This document shows, one piece after another, positions 36,131 to 45,391 of a stretch of 64,000 nucleotides of DNA. Origin of the DNA: Cyanobacteria bacterium FACHB-502 (GTDB lineage Bacteria > Cyanobacteriota > Cyanobacteriia > Elainellales > Elainellaceae). The position numbers and the translations under genes are program-made. The notes beneath the pieces were generated by a model. That model searched no databases. It saw only the letters and a program-made list of their open reading frames with translations, and was not told where the DNA came from. The DNA lies in contig JACJNZ010000039.1 of NCBI GenBank assembly GCA_014695325.1, positions 248,001 through 312,000 on the forward strand, written 5' to 3'. How positions within the stretch are numbered: position 1 is the stretch's first letter; each line of letters starts with the position of its first letter.

Positions 36131-37654
36131 CTATGGCAACCACTCGACGATCGCTTCTTCCTTAGTATTTGTATTGCGTTCGGGCGTGGTGCGCGTAAAT
36201 TCCAGGTGAACCGATCGCGTTTGCTCACCGTCGGCGGCAACTGCCATGATCGGGAAGTGAATCATGCCGTCCTGGAAAGACATCTGGAAACGGAATGTGC
36301 CGTCTGGATTGAGCTGAATTGGACGACCGCCGATCGTTACGGTAGCATCGGGTTCAGTTGCGCCATACACAATCAGTTCAGCATCGGCAATCAGCCAGAA
36401 CTGACGCGGACGCATCGACGGTGAAAGCCCTGCTCCCGACATGCCCATGCCCGACATGGTATACATTCCTGCCCCGGACATGCCCATCCCCGAAGTTGTG
36501 TACATTCCTACCCCGGACATGCCCATCCCCGAAGTTGTGTACATTCCCGCGCCCGACATTCCAGCCGCACTCATGCCCACGCCAGACATCATACCCATGC
36601 CGGAGGTGGTGTAAGCTGTGCTGCCCATCATGCCTACCCCAGACATTCCCGCGCCCGACATTCTAGCCGCACCCATGCCCACGCCGGACATTCCCATGCC
36701 AGAGGTGGTGTAAGCTGTGCTGCCCATCATGCCTGCGCCCGACATTCCCATCCCGGAAGCCGTTGGCACTGCCCACTTGCCTACCCCCGATGGGAAAACA
36801 TAGGAGCTGATTGCCTCTTCGGGAACCTGCTGCATCGAACCAAATACAGACCCTGCAACGCGCTGCGTCTCGGCAGACTGCGCCATTTCAAACACGCGAT
36901 CGTAAACAGGACTAGCAACGCTTGCCACACTTGCCAACTGTCGGGTCGGATGAGGAAGCTCCTTCACCGTCTTGCCGCGCAGGTCATCTTCCCAAACAAC
37001 AGTGATGAACTGGTCATCGATCCAGTCTGAGGGATAAACAGGCGGAATTCGCACCGGAGCCGATCGCGCCAGCATCAGCCAGCGACCGTCAAACGCCACG
37101 TAGCCAATTTCCACCACGTAATCTCGATCGCTTACCGGAATTGGCAAGTACCACTCCCGCGCCAGTTCGTCGCATTCATATTGCTGTAAGCTGTGCGGAC
37201 GCTGAATTTCAACATTGATATCAGTCACGTCATAAAACCGCAGTGCCAAACGCACGCCCCCCTGCTGGCGCAGTTCTTCTTTTCGAGCCTTAGGAATATC
37301 CCAGTAGGCATAAGCCCATTGCGGGTCACGGGGCAGCAGCATGATGCGGGTTTCGCTATAGCCATCTGGCAACTCAGGCAATCCCTCATCTACAACGGCA
37401 AGAGCTAAGGCTGCCTCAATTTGTTCAGTTTGCTCTACATCAAGCCCAACATCAAATTTCGCTGCTTCCACTTCTGCCTGTGCTTCTAAAGAACGAGTTG
37501 AACTGGAAACAAACCGCGCCCGCTGAATTTCCTGGATTGAGCTAAGCAACTGGTCTTTTCTCATGCGGCTATAACGCGAGATGCCCAACTCGCTCGCAAT
37601 TCGGCGGAGCTGCCGGAGGGTCATTTCTTCGATCGGCGGACGTTCTGTTGACAT
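36131..37654 (-). CDS. DUF4912 protein with Met/Gly-rich repeats
   Basis: This 507-residue protein starts with a Rho N-like/SAP helical domain (MTLRQLRRIASELGIS, about 11-26), then a DUF4912-type beta domain (about 99-227) with MLLPRDPQWAYAYWDIP. A Ser/Gly/Met tract spans about 300-410 and repeats units such as SGMGMSGVGM and MMGSTAYTTSGM, and a Big-like C-terminal domain (WLIADAELIVYGATEPDATV onward) follows. DUF4912 proteins occur in many bacteria without agreed function. The repeat tract is low-complexity and likely variable between strains. A possible role is in surface, storage or RNA-associated complexes; no direct evidence. Confidence 0.78.
   Translation of the reverse strand: MSTERPPIEEMTLRQLRRIASELGISRYSRMRKDQLLSSIQEIQRARFVSSSTRSLEAQAEVEAAKFDVGLDVEQTEQIEAALALAVVDEGLPELPDGYSETRIMLLPRDPQWAYAYWDIPKARKEELRQQGGVRLALRFYDVTDINVEIQRPHSLQQYECDELAREWYLPIPVSDRDYVVEIGYVAFDGRWLMLARSAPVRIPPVYPSDWIDDQFITVVWEDDLRGKTVKELPHPTRQLASVASVASPVYDRVFEMAQSAETQRVAGSVFGSMQQVPEEAISSYVFPSGVGKWAVPTASGMGMSGAGMMGSTAYTTSGMGMSGVGMGAARMSGAGMSGVGMMGSTAYTTSGMGMMSGVGMSAAGMSGAGMYTTSGMGMSGVGMYTTSGMGMSGAGMYTMSGMGMSGAGLSPSMRPRQFWLIADAELIVYGATEPDATVTIGGRPIQLNPDGTFRFQMSFQDGMIHFPIMAVAADGEQTRSVHLEFTRTTPERNTNTKEEAIVEWLP
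36425..36757 (-). repeat. Coding repeats of the Met/Gly tract
   Basis: The part of the DUF4912 gene encoding residues about 300-410 is built of imperfect repeats of about 36-60 bases, such as the CCCGACATNCCCATNCC core. The unit TAYTTSGMGM occurs twice and SGMGMSGVGMYTT-like units three more times. Confidence 0.8.
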
Positions 37655-38245
37655 GGTCAGACCTCCAGATGTCTATCGTTTGAGCATGAGTGCCTTGATT
37701 CAAAGCTGAGAAAGAGAACAGAAACGACTGAATAAAGCTGGGAGTTCAATCCAATATCAAACCCATCAGTCTTTGGGATCGCAGGGGATCAATGTGTCCC
37801 TATCTTGCAGAAAATCAGCCTAAGAATCAAGTAGTTCAAAGCCTGATTCTAGTGAGATCAACGGAAACTCAGCGATCGGAACAGCAATAATGTCATGATT
37901 TTCTGACAAATGCCCGTTTGGGATCGGGTTGTGGGATCGACAATATCAAAGTTTCATGACATTGCGAGCCAACTGTCAGTTACGCTAGAAGCCCTGAAAA
38001 ACGGAATGTAAGAAAGTTGTCCTTCCAGAGTGCTGGGAATCCCTATCTGCTTAGAGGAGATGCTCACCCCAATCGTCTGCCGTTGCTTAGCAGTCGATCG
38101 CCTGAATAGGTGTTGTAGGGTACGCAGTGCTTTTGCTTGTCGGCAACTCTCTATTTGCACAAGCCGTCTAGACTGTCACAATGGCTAAGGCATATTGGCC
38201 ATGCTAAGGCTGACTCTAAGACCTGTTCATTTTTTACACACCATC
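37655..38245. other. Gene-free region with a 10-bp inverted repeat
   Basis: This stretch of about 590 bases lies between the divergent DUF4912 and DUF2993 genes. A perfect inverted repeat, AATGTCATGA (37889-37898) and TCATGACATT (37954-37963), has arms 65 bases apart. No other gene is evident; short frames in it look non-coding. Confidence 0.45.
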
Positions 38246-39085
38246 ATGTCTACCGATCGCCCCACTCAGGAACCTGCACCCCAACCCGATTCTCGGCAAA
38301 GTCGGCTGATTAGCAGCGTTCTGGCTCCGGCAGTTCGGCTGTGGCTGCGATCACAGGTTGAGTCTGTCGCAGATCTGCAATTTCAGCTTGAAGGAGGCGA
38401 TCGACAACTCCTCTCAGGCTATGTGCCAAAAGTGTCGATCGCTGCACGGCAGGCAGTTTATCAAGGGCTCCATCTGAGTCAGGTTGCGCTGACAGGCGAA
38501 AATATTCGCGTCAATTTTGGGCAGGTTCTTCGCGGCAAACCCCTCCAATTGCTCGAAGTCGTCCCGGTCTTTGGTAATCTGACGCTGCACCAGCGCGATC
38601 TCACCGCTTCGCTTCAGGCTCCCCTGCTGGCAACTGCGCTATCCGACTTAATGACCGCTCTATTTCAGCCCGAAACGCGCCACCTCTTGCCCCCGGAACT
38701 CACTGCTGCGATTGGAACAGGTACGATTCACATCACTCAGCCCCAAATTGAACTCGGCAATCAGCAGCTTATCCTTGGCGGCATTTTGGCAAGTGCAATG
38801 AATAATTCCCCCGTCCGAGAACCTGCGATCGATTCGCTCCAACAAGGAACTGCTTTGCCTCGCCTCCCCTTTTTGCTGCGAACCGGAATTACGCAATTCA
38901 ACGGCAGCCAGCTTTGCCTTGATCGTCCCGAACTGTTGCCCACGCTCACCGCAACCCAGGGAACTCCACTGCCCCATCTCCATCGGTTTGCGATTGATCT
39001 CGGTCAGGAAGTCGAGATTCAGGAACTCCTTTTGGAAGCGGAAAGGCTGGTGTGCCGGGGGAGGGTTAATGTAGTACCAGCGTAA
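38246..39085 (+). CDS. DUF2993 family protein (LmeA-like)
   Basis: From ATG 38246 the 279-residue protein has a Pro/Gln/Arg-rich N-terminus, then a repeated beta-rich DUF2993 domain. Typical segments include VRLWLRSQVESVADLQFQLEGGDRQLLSGYVP, GLHLSQVALTGENIRVNFGQ and LEVVPVFGNLTLHQRDL. DUF2993 proteins are cyanobacterial and actinobacterial relatives of LmeA and probably bind phospholipids or lipids. The frame is open to 38195, but this ATG fits better. A second DUF2993 gene lies at 44630. The function is unknown. Confidence 0.78.
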   Translation: MSTDRPTQEPAPQPDSRQSRLISSVLAPAVRLWLRSQVESVADLQFQLEGGDRQLLSGYVPKVSIAARQAVYQGLHLSQVALTGENIRVNFGQVLRGKPLQLLEVVPVFGNLTLHQRDLTASLQAPLLATALSDLMTALFQPETRHLLPPELTAAIGTGTIHITQPQIELGNQQLILGGILASAMNNSPVREPAIDSLQQGTALPRLPFLLRTGITQFNGSQLCLDRPELLPTLTATQGTPLPHLHRFAIDLGQEVEIQELLLEAERLVCRGRVNVVPA

Positions 39086-39192
39086 GAAGTTATCGCGATC
39101 GGGTGCAGTAAACCTGCCAGCTCACCCCTCATTTCCTCATCCCCTCGGCTCCCCCGCTTACCAACTCCCGCTTATCAACTCCGGTTCACTAA

Positions 39193-40530
39193 CTAAAGAA
39201 AAAACCTCCCCACCATATAGATCGCCGCCGTCAACAACTGCATCAGCATGACCGGAATCCCGTATCGCAGAAAAGTTTGGAACGGAATACGCTTGCCGTG
39301 CTGTTCTGCAATTCCTGCCGCCACAATGTTAGACGATGCACCAACGAGCGTTCCGTTACCGCCCAGCGTTGCACCGTACATCATTGCGTAAAACAGGGGC
39401 AGGACTTCAGTGGGAAACTGCCCGTTAAAGTCGGGAGTTAGCACTTCTGCGCTCACCAGCCCCACGTTAACGACATACTGCTTCAGCAGAGGAACCATTG
39501 CCACGACCAGGGGAATATTGGGCACGACGCTGGAAATAAGACCCACAAACAGGAGCAATGCCAGGGAACCCAGCAAGATATTTTGACCGAGGATGACGGC
39601 AAGAAGTCCTGATAAATTTCCAATAATGCCTGTTTTTTCGAGTCCGCCAATCAGGACAAAGATGCTCATAAAAAACAGCAGCGTACTCCAGTCAACATCG
39701 CGCAGAATATTGTGAACGGTGTCGATTTTGCTTTGGTGTGCCAGCAGGAGAGCCAGGGCAGCACCGAGCAGAGCAGACGCAGCCGGAGAAACGGGAATTG
39801 GCAGCAATTCGCCTGCCACAAAAAACACGAGTACCGCAACCACAATGATTCCGCCGAGCGCCAAAACACGGGGATGATTGATTTTGGGGTGGGGCAAGTG
39901 TTCCAGGTCGGTTAGCTGCTTATGCCAGATAGGGGAAAACAGGAACGGGGTCATGATCAGCAGGGTGACGATCGCCGCCGCGCCGCCCAGACTGAGCTGT
40001 GTAAGGTAATCCAGAAAGCTGATATTGACTGCATCCCCTACAATAAACGTTGCCGGATCGCCCACCAGCGTCAGCAGCCCGGCACTATTTGCCACAAACA
40101 CCATCAAAATCAGCAGCGGCACAAAGTCAACGCCTACTTCCTGTGCCATCGGCGGAATCAGCGGAGCCAGAAGCATAACGGTGGTTGCATTCGGCAGCAC
40201 GGCACAAATCGGCGTGGTAATCGCAATAATGCCAATCAGCAGCCGCTTTCCCTGCCCCTTTGCCAGGATGACTATCTGGGTCGCCAGGTAGTCGAAAATC
40301 TTGGTGGGTTCAAAGGCACGCACCAGCACCATTACGCCAAAAAACAGTGCCAGCGTCGGATAGCTGCCGCCCACGTAGTCGATCGCCTCAGTCAGCGTCA
40401 TAACGTTGGTAAACACCAGCAACAGCGCGCCCAAAAAAGCTGCAACTGTAAGGTGAATCCATTCGGTCATTACAAACAGGATCACGCCCAGAAACGCTGC
40501 TCCTGCGACCCATGCCTGCCAGTTTTCCAT
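39193..40530 (-). CDS. SLC13/ArsB-like ion or anion transporter
   Basis: The 445-residue polytopic membrane protein starts at ATG 40530 (MENWQAWVAG); the frame is open to GTG 40596. It has about 11 hydrophobic segments and the twin motifs ILAKGQGKRLLIGIIAITT and TTVMLLAPLI in the first half, SSVVPNIPLV and LGGNGTLVGASSN in the second, as in the ion-transporter superfamily (ArsB, NhaD, DASS). The GNGTLVGAS segment is a typical substrate-site loop. The substrate (arsenite, dicarboxylate, sulfate or Na+) cannot be told from sequence. It is not in an arsenic operon. Confidence 0.85.
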   Translation of the reverse strand: MENWQAWVAGAAFLGVILFVMTEWIHLTVAAFLGALLLVFTNVMTLTEAIDYVGGSYPTLALFFGVMVLVRAFEPTKIFDYLATQIVILAKGQGKRLLIGIIAITTPICAVLPNATTVMLLAPLIPPMAQEVGVDFVPLLILMVFVANSAGLLTLVGDPATFIVGDAVNISFLDYLTQLSLGGAAAIVTLLIMTPFLFSPIWHKQLTDLEHLPHPKINHPRVLALGGIIVVAVLVFFVAGELLPIPVSPAASALLGAALALLLAHQSKIDTVHNILRDVDWSTLLFFMSIFVLIGGLEKTGIIGNLSGLLAVILGQNILLGSLALLLFVGLISSVVPNIPLVVAMVPLLKQYVVNVGLVSAEVLTPDFNGQFPTEVLPLFYAMMYGATLGGNGTLVGASSNIVAAGIAEQHGKRIPFQTFLRYGIPVMLMQLLTAAIYMVGRFFL

Positions 40531-41128
40531 CTTCCCCGCTTCTCCGATAAGACGATACAGACTTGGGAAGCTGAGGAGCCAGATCTTTGCAATCACTCAT
40601 TCCAGAAATTCATCCCGGAAATGTCACAAAAATGCTGTCTCTGCTCAGTCTTCTCCCTTTGCCGACGGAGTTAGTTGACGGGCTAAGGCTGGGAAATGCC
40701 CTTTTGCAATCGAGACTCAACGCTAAGCTAAAACCCAGGCATTATCCTGACCGCAAATACGTCCCAAAAATTGATTCCTCCGTTTCGATTGCGCCGATCG
40801 AATGAAGGCGGTCGAATTAGGCTGACTTGATTCCAGCGATTTGAAATTAGGGAAATCCGATAAATTGCCGATCGGAGGTTTCGCCTTCGGGTCGGGAAAA
40901 AGCTCCTTTATTCCTTACTGAATTCAGCAATTCAAGCGGATTTGATACGAAATCACCAGGATTGGCTCAATCGTAGCACTGGTTTTCCGGGCATCATACC
41001 ATTCTTGGTTTGAATGCAGATTTGGCAGCGATCGTACCGTTTTGCGATTTGCAGACTTGATGCCTGCCCAAATCCCCTTTCCTGAAGTCGATACAATCAA
41101 GGGAATTGCTTTTTTCGCTTGAGGCACT
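40531..41128. other. Gene-free region between transporter and lgt
   Basis: About 600 bases separate the divergent transporter and lgt genes. Short open frames here do not resemble genes. The lgt promoter is probably in the A/T-rich 41040-41128 segment. Nothing else was recognised. Confidence 0.35.
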
Positions 41129-42025
41129 ATGCAATTGAACTGGCAATTAAATTTGTGGCTCGCTGTGTTTACGTCTCCCGGACCCATGATCGGACCCCTG
41201 CCGATCCGCTGGTATGGATTGCTGATTGCCTCAGCCGTGCTGATCGGGGTGACGTTATCGACCTATTTGGCAAAAAAACGCGGTGTCAATCCAGATTTAA
41301 TGAGCGATCTGGCGATTTGGCTGGTGGTGGCAGCGATTCCGGCGGCACGGATCTACTATGTGGCGTTTGAATGGGACAAATACGCCAGCAATCCCTCAGA
41401 GCTGATTGCAATCTGGCATGGGGGCATTGCGATTCACGGCGCGATTTTGGGTGGCATGATCGCCACGCTAATTTTTGCGAAACTGAACAAAGTTCCCTTC
41501 TGGCAGCTTGCCGATCTGGTGGCTCCGTCTCTGATTTTGGGACAGGCGATCGGGCGATGGGGCAATTTCTTTAACTCTGAGGCATTTGGCAGACCCACGA
41601 ATGTGCCCTGGAAATTGTTTATTCCTCCGGCGCAGCGTCCTCCCGGCTATACGCAGTTTGAGTATTTCCATCCCACATTTCTCTACGAATCGCTGTGGAA
41701 TTTGGGGGTGTTCGCAATTTTGATGGTGCTGTTTTTCCGGGGGCTGCGCGGTAAGTCTTCGCTGAAGCTGGGAACCCTCTTTCTCACCTATCTGGTATGC
41801 TACAGCCTGGGACGTTTCTGGATTGAAGGACTGCGGATGGATAGCCTGATGCTCGGTCCACTGCGAATCGCTCAGGTTGTGAGTCTAGTTGGAATTGCGA
41901 TCGGGGCGATCGGCTTACTATGGCTCTATCCGCTCAACCGATCTTTGCCGGATGTCGTGTCGATCGCAGAAGTAAACGAAGCAGCGCGAGCAAACGCTCA
42001 GGATTCGGACAAAAGCCAGGTATAA
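41129..42025 (+). CDS. lgt: Phosphatidylglycerol--prolipoprotein diacylglyceryl transferase
   Basis: Lgt adds diacylglycerol to the lipobox cysteine of prolipoproteins in the plasma membrane, the first step of lipoprotein maturation. The 298-residue protein has seven hydrophobic segments, the [13 protein letters not shown] motif with His103 and the signature [13 protein letters not shown] at 142-154 (Arg143, Asn146, Glu151). The ATG has a GAGG site. The C-terminal 30 residues are a soluble polar tail. The lipoprotein gene at 15967 would be one of its substrates. Confidence 0.95.
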   Translation: MQLNWQLNLWLAVFTSPGPMIGPLPIRWYGLLIASAVLIGVTLSTYLAKKRGVNPDLMSDLAIWLVVAAIPAARIYYVAFEWDKYASNPSELIAIWHGGIAIHGAILGGMIATLIFAKLNKVPFWQLADLVAPSLILGQAIGRWGNFFNSEAFGRPTNVPWKLFIPPAQRPPGYTQFEYFHPTFLYESLWNLGVFAILMVLFFRGLRGKSSLKLGTLFLTYLVCYSLGRFWIEGLRMDSLMLGPLRIAQVVSLVGIAIGAIGLLWLYPLNRSLPDVVSIAEVNEAARANAQDSDKSQV

Positions 42026-42117
42026 ATTGATTTTGATTTCTTTCGTAGTAAACCTCACCCAAACCGCTTATCCACAGCACCTGCCTGAGGATCTACCAAA
42101 GCACTTTCGTAAAACAG

Positions 42118-42162
42118 AAAAGCCCTAGAGCAATTTCCAGGGCTTGAATCAGGGTGCATCTA
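42118..42162 (+). repeat. Hairpin plus AATCAGGGTGCATCTA element, copy B
   Basis: AAGCCCT (42120-42126) pairs perfectly with AGGGCTT (42139-42145), and AATCAGGGTGCATCTA follows at 42147-42162. The same element is at 33116. It sits downstream of lgt, but no U-tract follows the stem. Confidence 0.65.
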
Positions 42163-42219
42163 TACCCTACTTTTACCGATGAACGGTCAAATGGGGGAAT
42201 TTACGGATGAGATTTATCT

Positions 42220-42259
42220 AGTTTTTACAGAAGTTCTTGCTTTCTCAAAGTTTTTACAG
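42220..42259. repeat. Direct repeat AGTTTTTACAG upstream of cobM
   Basis: AGTTTTTACAG occurs at 42220-42230 and again at 42249-42259, 29 bases apart, in the cobM upstream region. It may be a regulator site. Confidence 0.35.
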
Positions 42260-42321
42260 GAACGACGCAGTGCTGTGCGACAAATTTAACTTTTGTGTGA
42301 TTTCATAGAGCCGAATCAACC

Positions 42322-43179
42322 ATGACGACTGAATTTGAACATCGATCAATACCCGCTGAAGATCAGTCTACTATTGCCCCGGCAGTGTACATTGTGGGGG
42401 CGGGACCCGGCGACCCAGAGCTTTTGACCCTGAAGGCATATCGGCTGCTGCGTCAGGCAGAGGTCATTCTGTTTGCCGATTCGCTTGTGCCGACTGCGAT
42501 GCTGCAAATGGTGCATTCTGACGCGGAAGTGATTCGGACAGCAAACAAAACTCTGGAAGAGATTTTGCCCGTTATGGTGGATCGGGTGCGATCGGGTAAA
42601 TCCGTTGTGCGCTTACACTCGGGTGATCCGAGCTTGTACGGAGCGGTGCATGAGCAGATGCAGGCACTTGTCGCTGCCGAGATTCCGTTTGAGGTGATTC
42701 CAGGAATCAGTGCGTTTCAGCTTGCCGCCGCCAAACTCAAGGTCGAACTCACCGTGCCCGGGCTGGTGCAGACCATCATCCTGACGCGAATTAGCGGACG
42801 CACCCAGGTTCCCGCCGCCGAAGAACTCTCCTCGCTTGCCGCGCATCAGGCGAGCTTGTGCCTTTACCTCAGTGCCCGCCATGTGCGCGAGGCGCAGGAA
42901 AAACTGATGCAGCACTATCCGCCCGATACACCCGTTGCGGTTTGCTTTCGCCTGGGCTGGTCAGACGAGCAGATCTGGATTGCCCCCCTGGCAGAAATGG
43001 CAGACCTAACCGAGCAAAAAGACCTGATTCGTACCACGATGTACGTCATCAGTCCGGCACTGCGATCGATTACCCCAGAGGGGAAGCTGCTTCACGATGC
43101 CCCAGACCCAAACGAGCAGAATTCCTATCGATCGCGCCTCTACAACCCAGAGCATACTCATTTGTTTCGTCCCCGCTAA
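42322..43179 (+). CDS. cobM: Precorrin-4 C11-methyltransferase
   Basis: CobM/CbiF methylates C11 of precorrin-4 in the cobalamin pathway. The 285-residue protein shows the tetrapyrrole methyltransferase features: VGAGPGDPELLTLKAYRLL near 25-43, the SAM-binding VRLHSGDPSLYGA near 95-107 and EVIPGISAFQLAAA near 127-140. The C-terminal 25 residues are a polar extension. No other cob genes are adjacent. A B12 riboswitch was looked for upstream and not found. Confidence 0.93.
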   Translation: MTTEFEHRSIPAEDQSTIAPAVYIVGAGPGDPELLTLKAYRLLRQAEVILFADSLVPTAMLQMVHSDAEVIRTANKTLEEILPVMVDRVRSGKSVVRLHSGDPSLYGAVHEQMQALVAAEIPFEVIPGISAFQLAAAKLKVELTVPGLVQTIILTRISGRTQVPAAEELSSLAAHQASLCLYLSARHVREAQEKLMQHYPPDTPVAVCFRLGWSDEQIWIAPLAEMADLTEQKDLIRTTMYVISPALRSITPEGKLLHDAPDPNEQNSYRSRLYNPEHTHLFRPR

Positions 43180-43280
43180 TGGGTTAACTATCCCGTGCAG
43201 TTTTGTCCCGGTACAATGGAACGAATAGAACAAGAACAGCCCAGAGAACTTTGGGAAGTCACGACTGGGAAAGTCACGGC

Positions 43281-43326
43281 GATGTCCCGAACTGCCCCCC
43301 TCGCACTGGAGGATTTAGGAGGCAAC
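43281..43326. repeat. Degenerate C/G-tract repeat
   Basis: AACTGCCCCCCTCGC and GGAGGATTTAGGAGGC occur as a facing pair, as in other members of the dispersed family. The element lies between cobM and the gene at 43400. Confidence 0.5.
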
Positions 43327-43399
43327 GCAGGACGTTGAACACTTTCCAGGGATGGTTCCAGGCTGAGCGGACACGATCGTTTGCTTAGGAGCAGGCACA

Positions 43400-43813
43400 A
43401 TGCCTTCAGACTCATCTTCAGATGCAAATGCAAAAATGCAGCAGCTCCGTACGGTTAGGAAAAAGCTGCTGGCACTTCACAAAGCATTGCTGGACTCGGA
43501 AAAAGGAATCTACGAGCAGTTTTACGGCAGAATTCAAACCACAGGCGAATATTTTCGCTTAGTCACCAGCCACGATTGGTTTAGCTGGCTGCGTCCCATT
43601 TCGCAGTTTATTGTCCAAATGGACGACGTGATTCATGCGAAAGAACCGATTGCCCCTGAAACGATCGATCAACTCTTGCAGCAAGCCCAACAGCTTATGC
43701 AGCCCGATGCGGAAGGAACCAGCCTTAACAAACGCTATCTACACGCGATTCAGCGCGATCCGAATATTGCCCTGATGCACGCTGATTTCACACAGCAGTT
43801 TGCTTCCCAGTAG
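43400..43813 (+). CDS. Hypothetical helical protein
   Basis: This 137-residue protein begins after an AGGAG ribosome-binding site. It has an N-terminal coiled-coil-like part (MQQLRTVRKKLLALHKALLDSE, 13-34) and a segment EYFRLVTSHDWFSWLRPISQF near 49-69. It is predicted to be all-helical and soluble. It resembles a widespread bacterial family of unknown function that I know only by its sequence pattern. A dispersed repeat precedes it and another follows. Confidence 0.65.
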   Translation: MPSDSSSDANAKMQQLRTVRKKLLALHKALLDSEKGIYEQFYGRIQTTGEYFRLVTSHDWFSWLRPISQFIVQMDDVIHAKEPIAPETIDQLLQQAQQLMQPDAEGTSLNKRYLHAIQRDPNIALMHADFTQQFASQ

Positions 43814-43821
43814 AAGGGAAG

Positions 43822-43925
43822 TAAAAGGGGGCTTGAGGAGTGGCAAGTCTCCGACATCGCCCCTGCAATTTCCCTTTCTAACCTCCACTTCGGGGGGCTT
43901 TGAGACTCTTGAAACTCAAATCAAT
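43822..43925. repeat. Degenerate C/G-tract repeat
   Basis: Contains TTGAGGAGTGGCAA, also found at 53646, and GGGGGGCTTTGAGACTCTTGA. Member of the dispersed repeat family. Confidence 0.5.
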
Positions 43926-43972
43926 CCACTCAAATTAATTGGAACTTGCTGGAATTCAAGACGAGTTAGGTT

Positions 43973-44470
43973 CTAATAAGAACGAATGCCAAACAGCAGA
44001 ATATAGAACAAAAATCCTGACAAAATGCCGTAAGCGCAGGATAGAAGCGATCGAAACGGAAGGTTACGCGCCAGCAGCACCCACAGGCTCAGTGTTGTGG
44101 ATAAACAAAACATCCCAAACAGCATGCCGTAGCGACTGTCTGGACCCACAAAATTGACAAAAGTGAGAAGCAGAACAACCCATCCGGCAAACAGAAAATA
44201 ATACTTAAAGTCGGAAGCAGGTTGAGGCGATCGAAACGCTCTGGTAAAAAATGCGAGATAGGCAATAAGAATGGGCGGCAGGGCAGCGGTTGCCAGACTG
44301 CGAACACCAAACTCGACATTAAGGCTAAATGCCTGAATTAAAAGACTTAGCAGCGTTCCGCCTAGAACAGCATTAGACAGGGAAACAACAACACGGTTAA
44401 GCGCGTAGGCGATTGGATGCGTTCGCTTACGAACTTCTTCTTCAGCCAGTTCTTGAGAGGATCTCACCAT
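43973..44470 (-). CDS. Membrane protein of unknown function
   Basis: This 165-residue protein has an acidic/basic N-terminus (about 1-20), then four hydrophobic segments around 26-48, 62-76, 92-108 and 116-132, and a fifth near 140-160. No catalytic motif is visible. It stands alone. A short gap of about 160 bases separates it from the DUF2993 gene upstream on the same strand. I do not recognise the family. Confidence 0.65.
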   Translation of the reverse strand: MVRSSQELAEEEVRKRTHPIAYALNRVVVSLSNAVLGGTLLSLLIQAFSLNVEFGVRSLATAALPPILIAYLAFFTRAFRSPQPASDFKYYFLFAGWVVLLLTFVNFVGPDSRYGMLFGMFCLSTTLSLWVLLARNLPFRSLLSCAYGILSGFLFYILLFGIRSY

Positions 44471-44629
44471 TGTTTTTGGGATTGGAGGATTGCAGACAGA
44501 ACGTTAAGCCAATGCTTTGTACCTATTCTTGAATGAAGCGCATTGTTTCGCCACTGTCGCAGGAGTGACGCGAGGGTAACAGCAAAGCCGTTCTGTTCCT
44601 ACTCCAGATTGACGCATCGAGCGATCGCA

Positions 44630-45370
44630 TCAGCCAAAAGGCGTTTGGGCCATGCGGGTTTCTACCTGCAAAACAAGCTTGCCGACCTCTGCTTTCATTT
44701 CACGAATGCGAATCTCCATGCCCTCGTACTGAAAGTAAGGAAGCTCCATGAGCTCTTTGACGCGCTGCATCATTGCCAGCATCAACTCTAGTGAAACTGC
44801 CCCGCCCCCATGACACTGAAACGACTCTAACAGCACGGGTCGATCGCCAATTTTATGATAGGCAGTTGCTGAAAAGCGGATGTGATGAATTTTTCCCTGC
44901 TCTGCGGACTGAACCGTAGCATCGATCGCAATTTTGCCATTTCCCGGAAAGCTAATTCTGAGAGGAGGTTGCAGCGCGATCGCGACCCTTTGACCGTTAA
45001 TTTGAAACTTAAATGGCGGAATGCGGTTGACGATCGCCTGATTACTCATTGCCTGGTTCAGGTCTGCCTCAGTTAGCACGACTCGACTAGTGGCATTGAG
45101 AGGCTTATCAAGTTCGAGTTTACCCAGCAGCAGACTGATTGTGTTGAGGTCAAGCTCTTGGGTATGCAGCTCCATTTCCTCAACGCGCAAATCCTGAACC
45201 ACCATGCCCTGACCCCGTACTGATACAGAGTCAGCCTGCCCTTGAATGACTTTCAGCAAATCCGTGCGGACATCAACTTTAATCTCCTCCGCATTGTCAA
45301 GCTGGCTTGAAAGGCCAAGCTGAATTGCCTGGGAAACAAAATGTTCATCAAGGCGCGGCTCTTCGGGCAT
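44630..45370 (-). CDS. DUF2993 family protein
   Basis: The 246-residue protein contains a DUF2993 domain, with GLSSQLDNAEEIKVDVRTDLLKVIQGQADSVSV near 19-51 and EMELHTQELDLNTISLLLGK near 65-84. These proteins probably bind lipid or hydrophobic ligands. It begins 21 bases after the methyltransferase gene stop and in the same orientation, so it belongs to the same transcription unit as the diiron oxidase and methyltransferase. A related DUF2993 protein is encoded at 38246. Confidence 0.8.
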   Translation of the reverse strand: MPEEPRLDEHFVSQAIQLGLSSQLDNAEEIKVDVRTDLLKVIQGQADSVSVRGQGMVVQDLRVEEMELHTQELDLNTISLLLGKLELDKPLNATSRVVLTEADLNQAMSNQAIVNRIPPFKFQINGQRVAIALQPPLRISFPGNGKIAIDATVQSAEQGKIHHIRFSATAYHKIGDRPVLLESFQCHGGGAVSLELMLAMMQRVKELMELPYFQYEGMEIRIREMKAEVGKLVLQVETRMAQTPFG

Positions 45371-45391
45371 GGCGGGTTCTCCTACCGGGGT

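Noticed and set aside
40924-41187. An 87-codon minus-strand ORF across the lgt start
   Set aside because: It overlaps the well-supported lgt gene on the opposite strand and shows no domain or ribosome-binding site.
42026-42321. Cobalamin riboswitch upstream of cobM
   Set aside because: No B12-box-like sequence was found in the leader.
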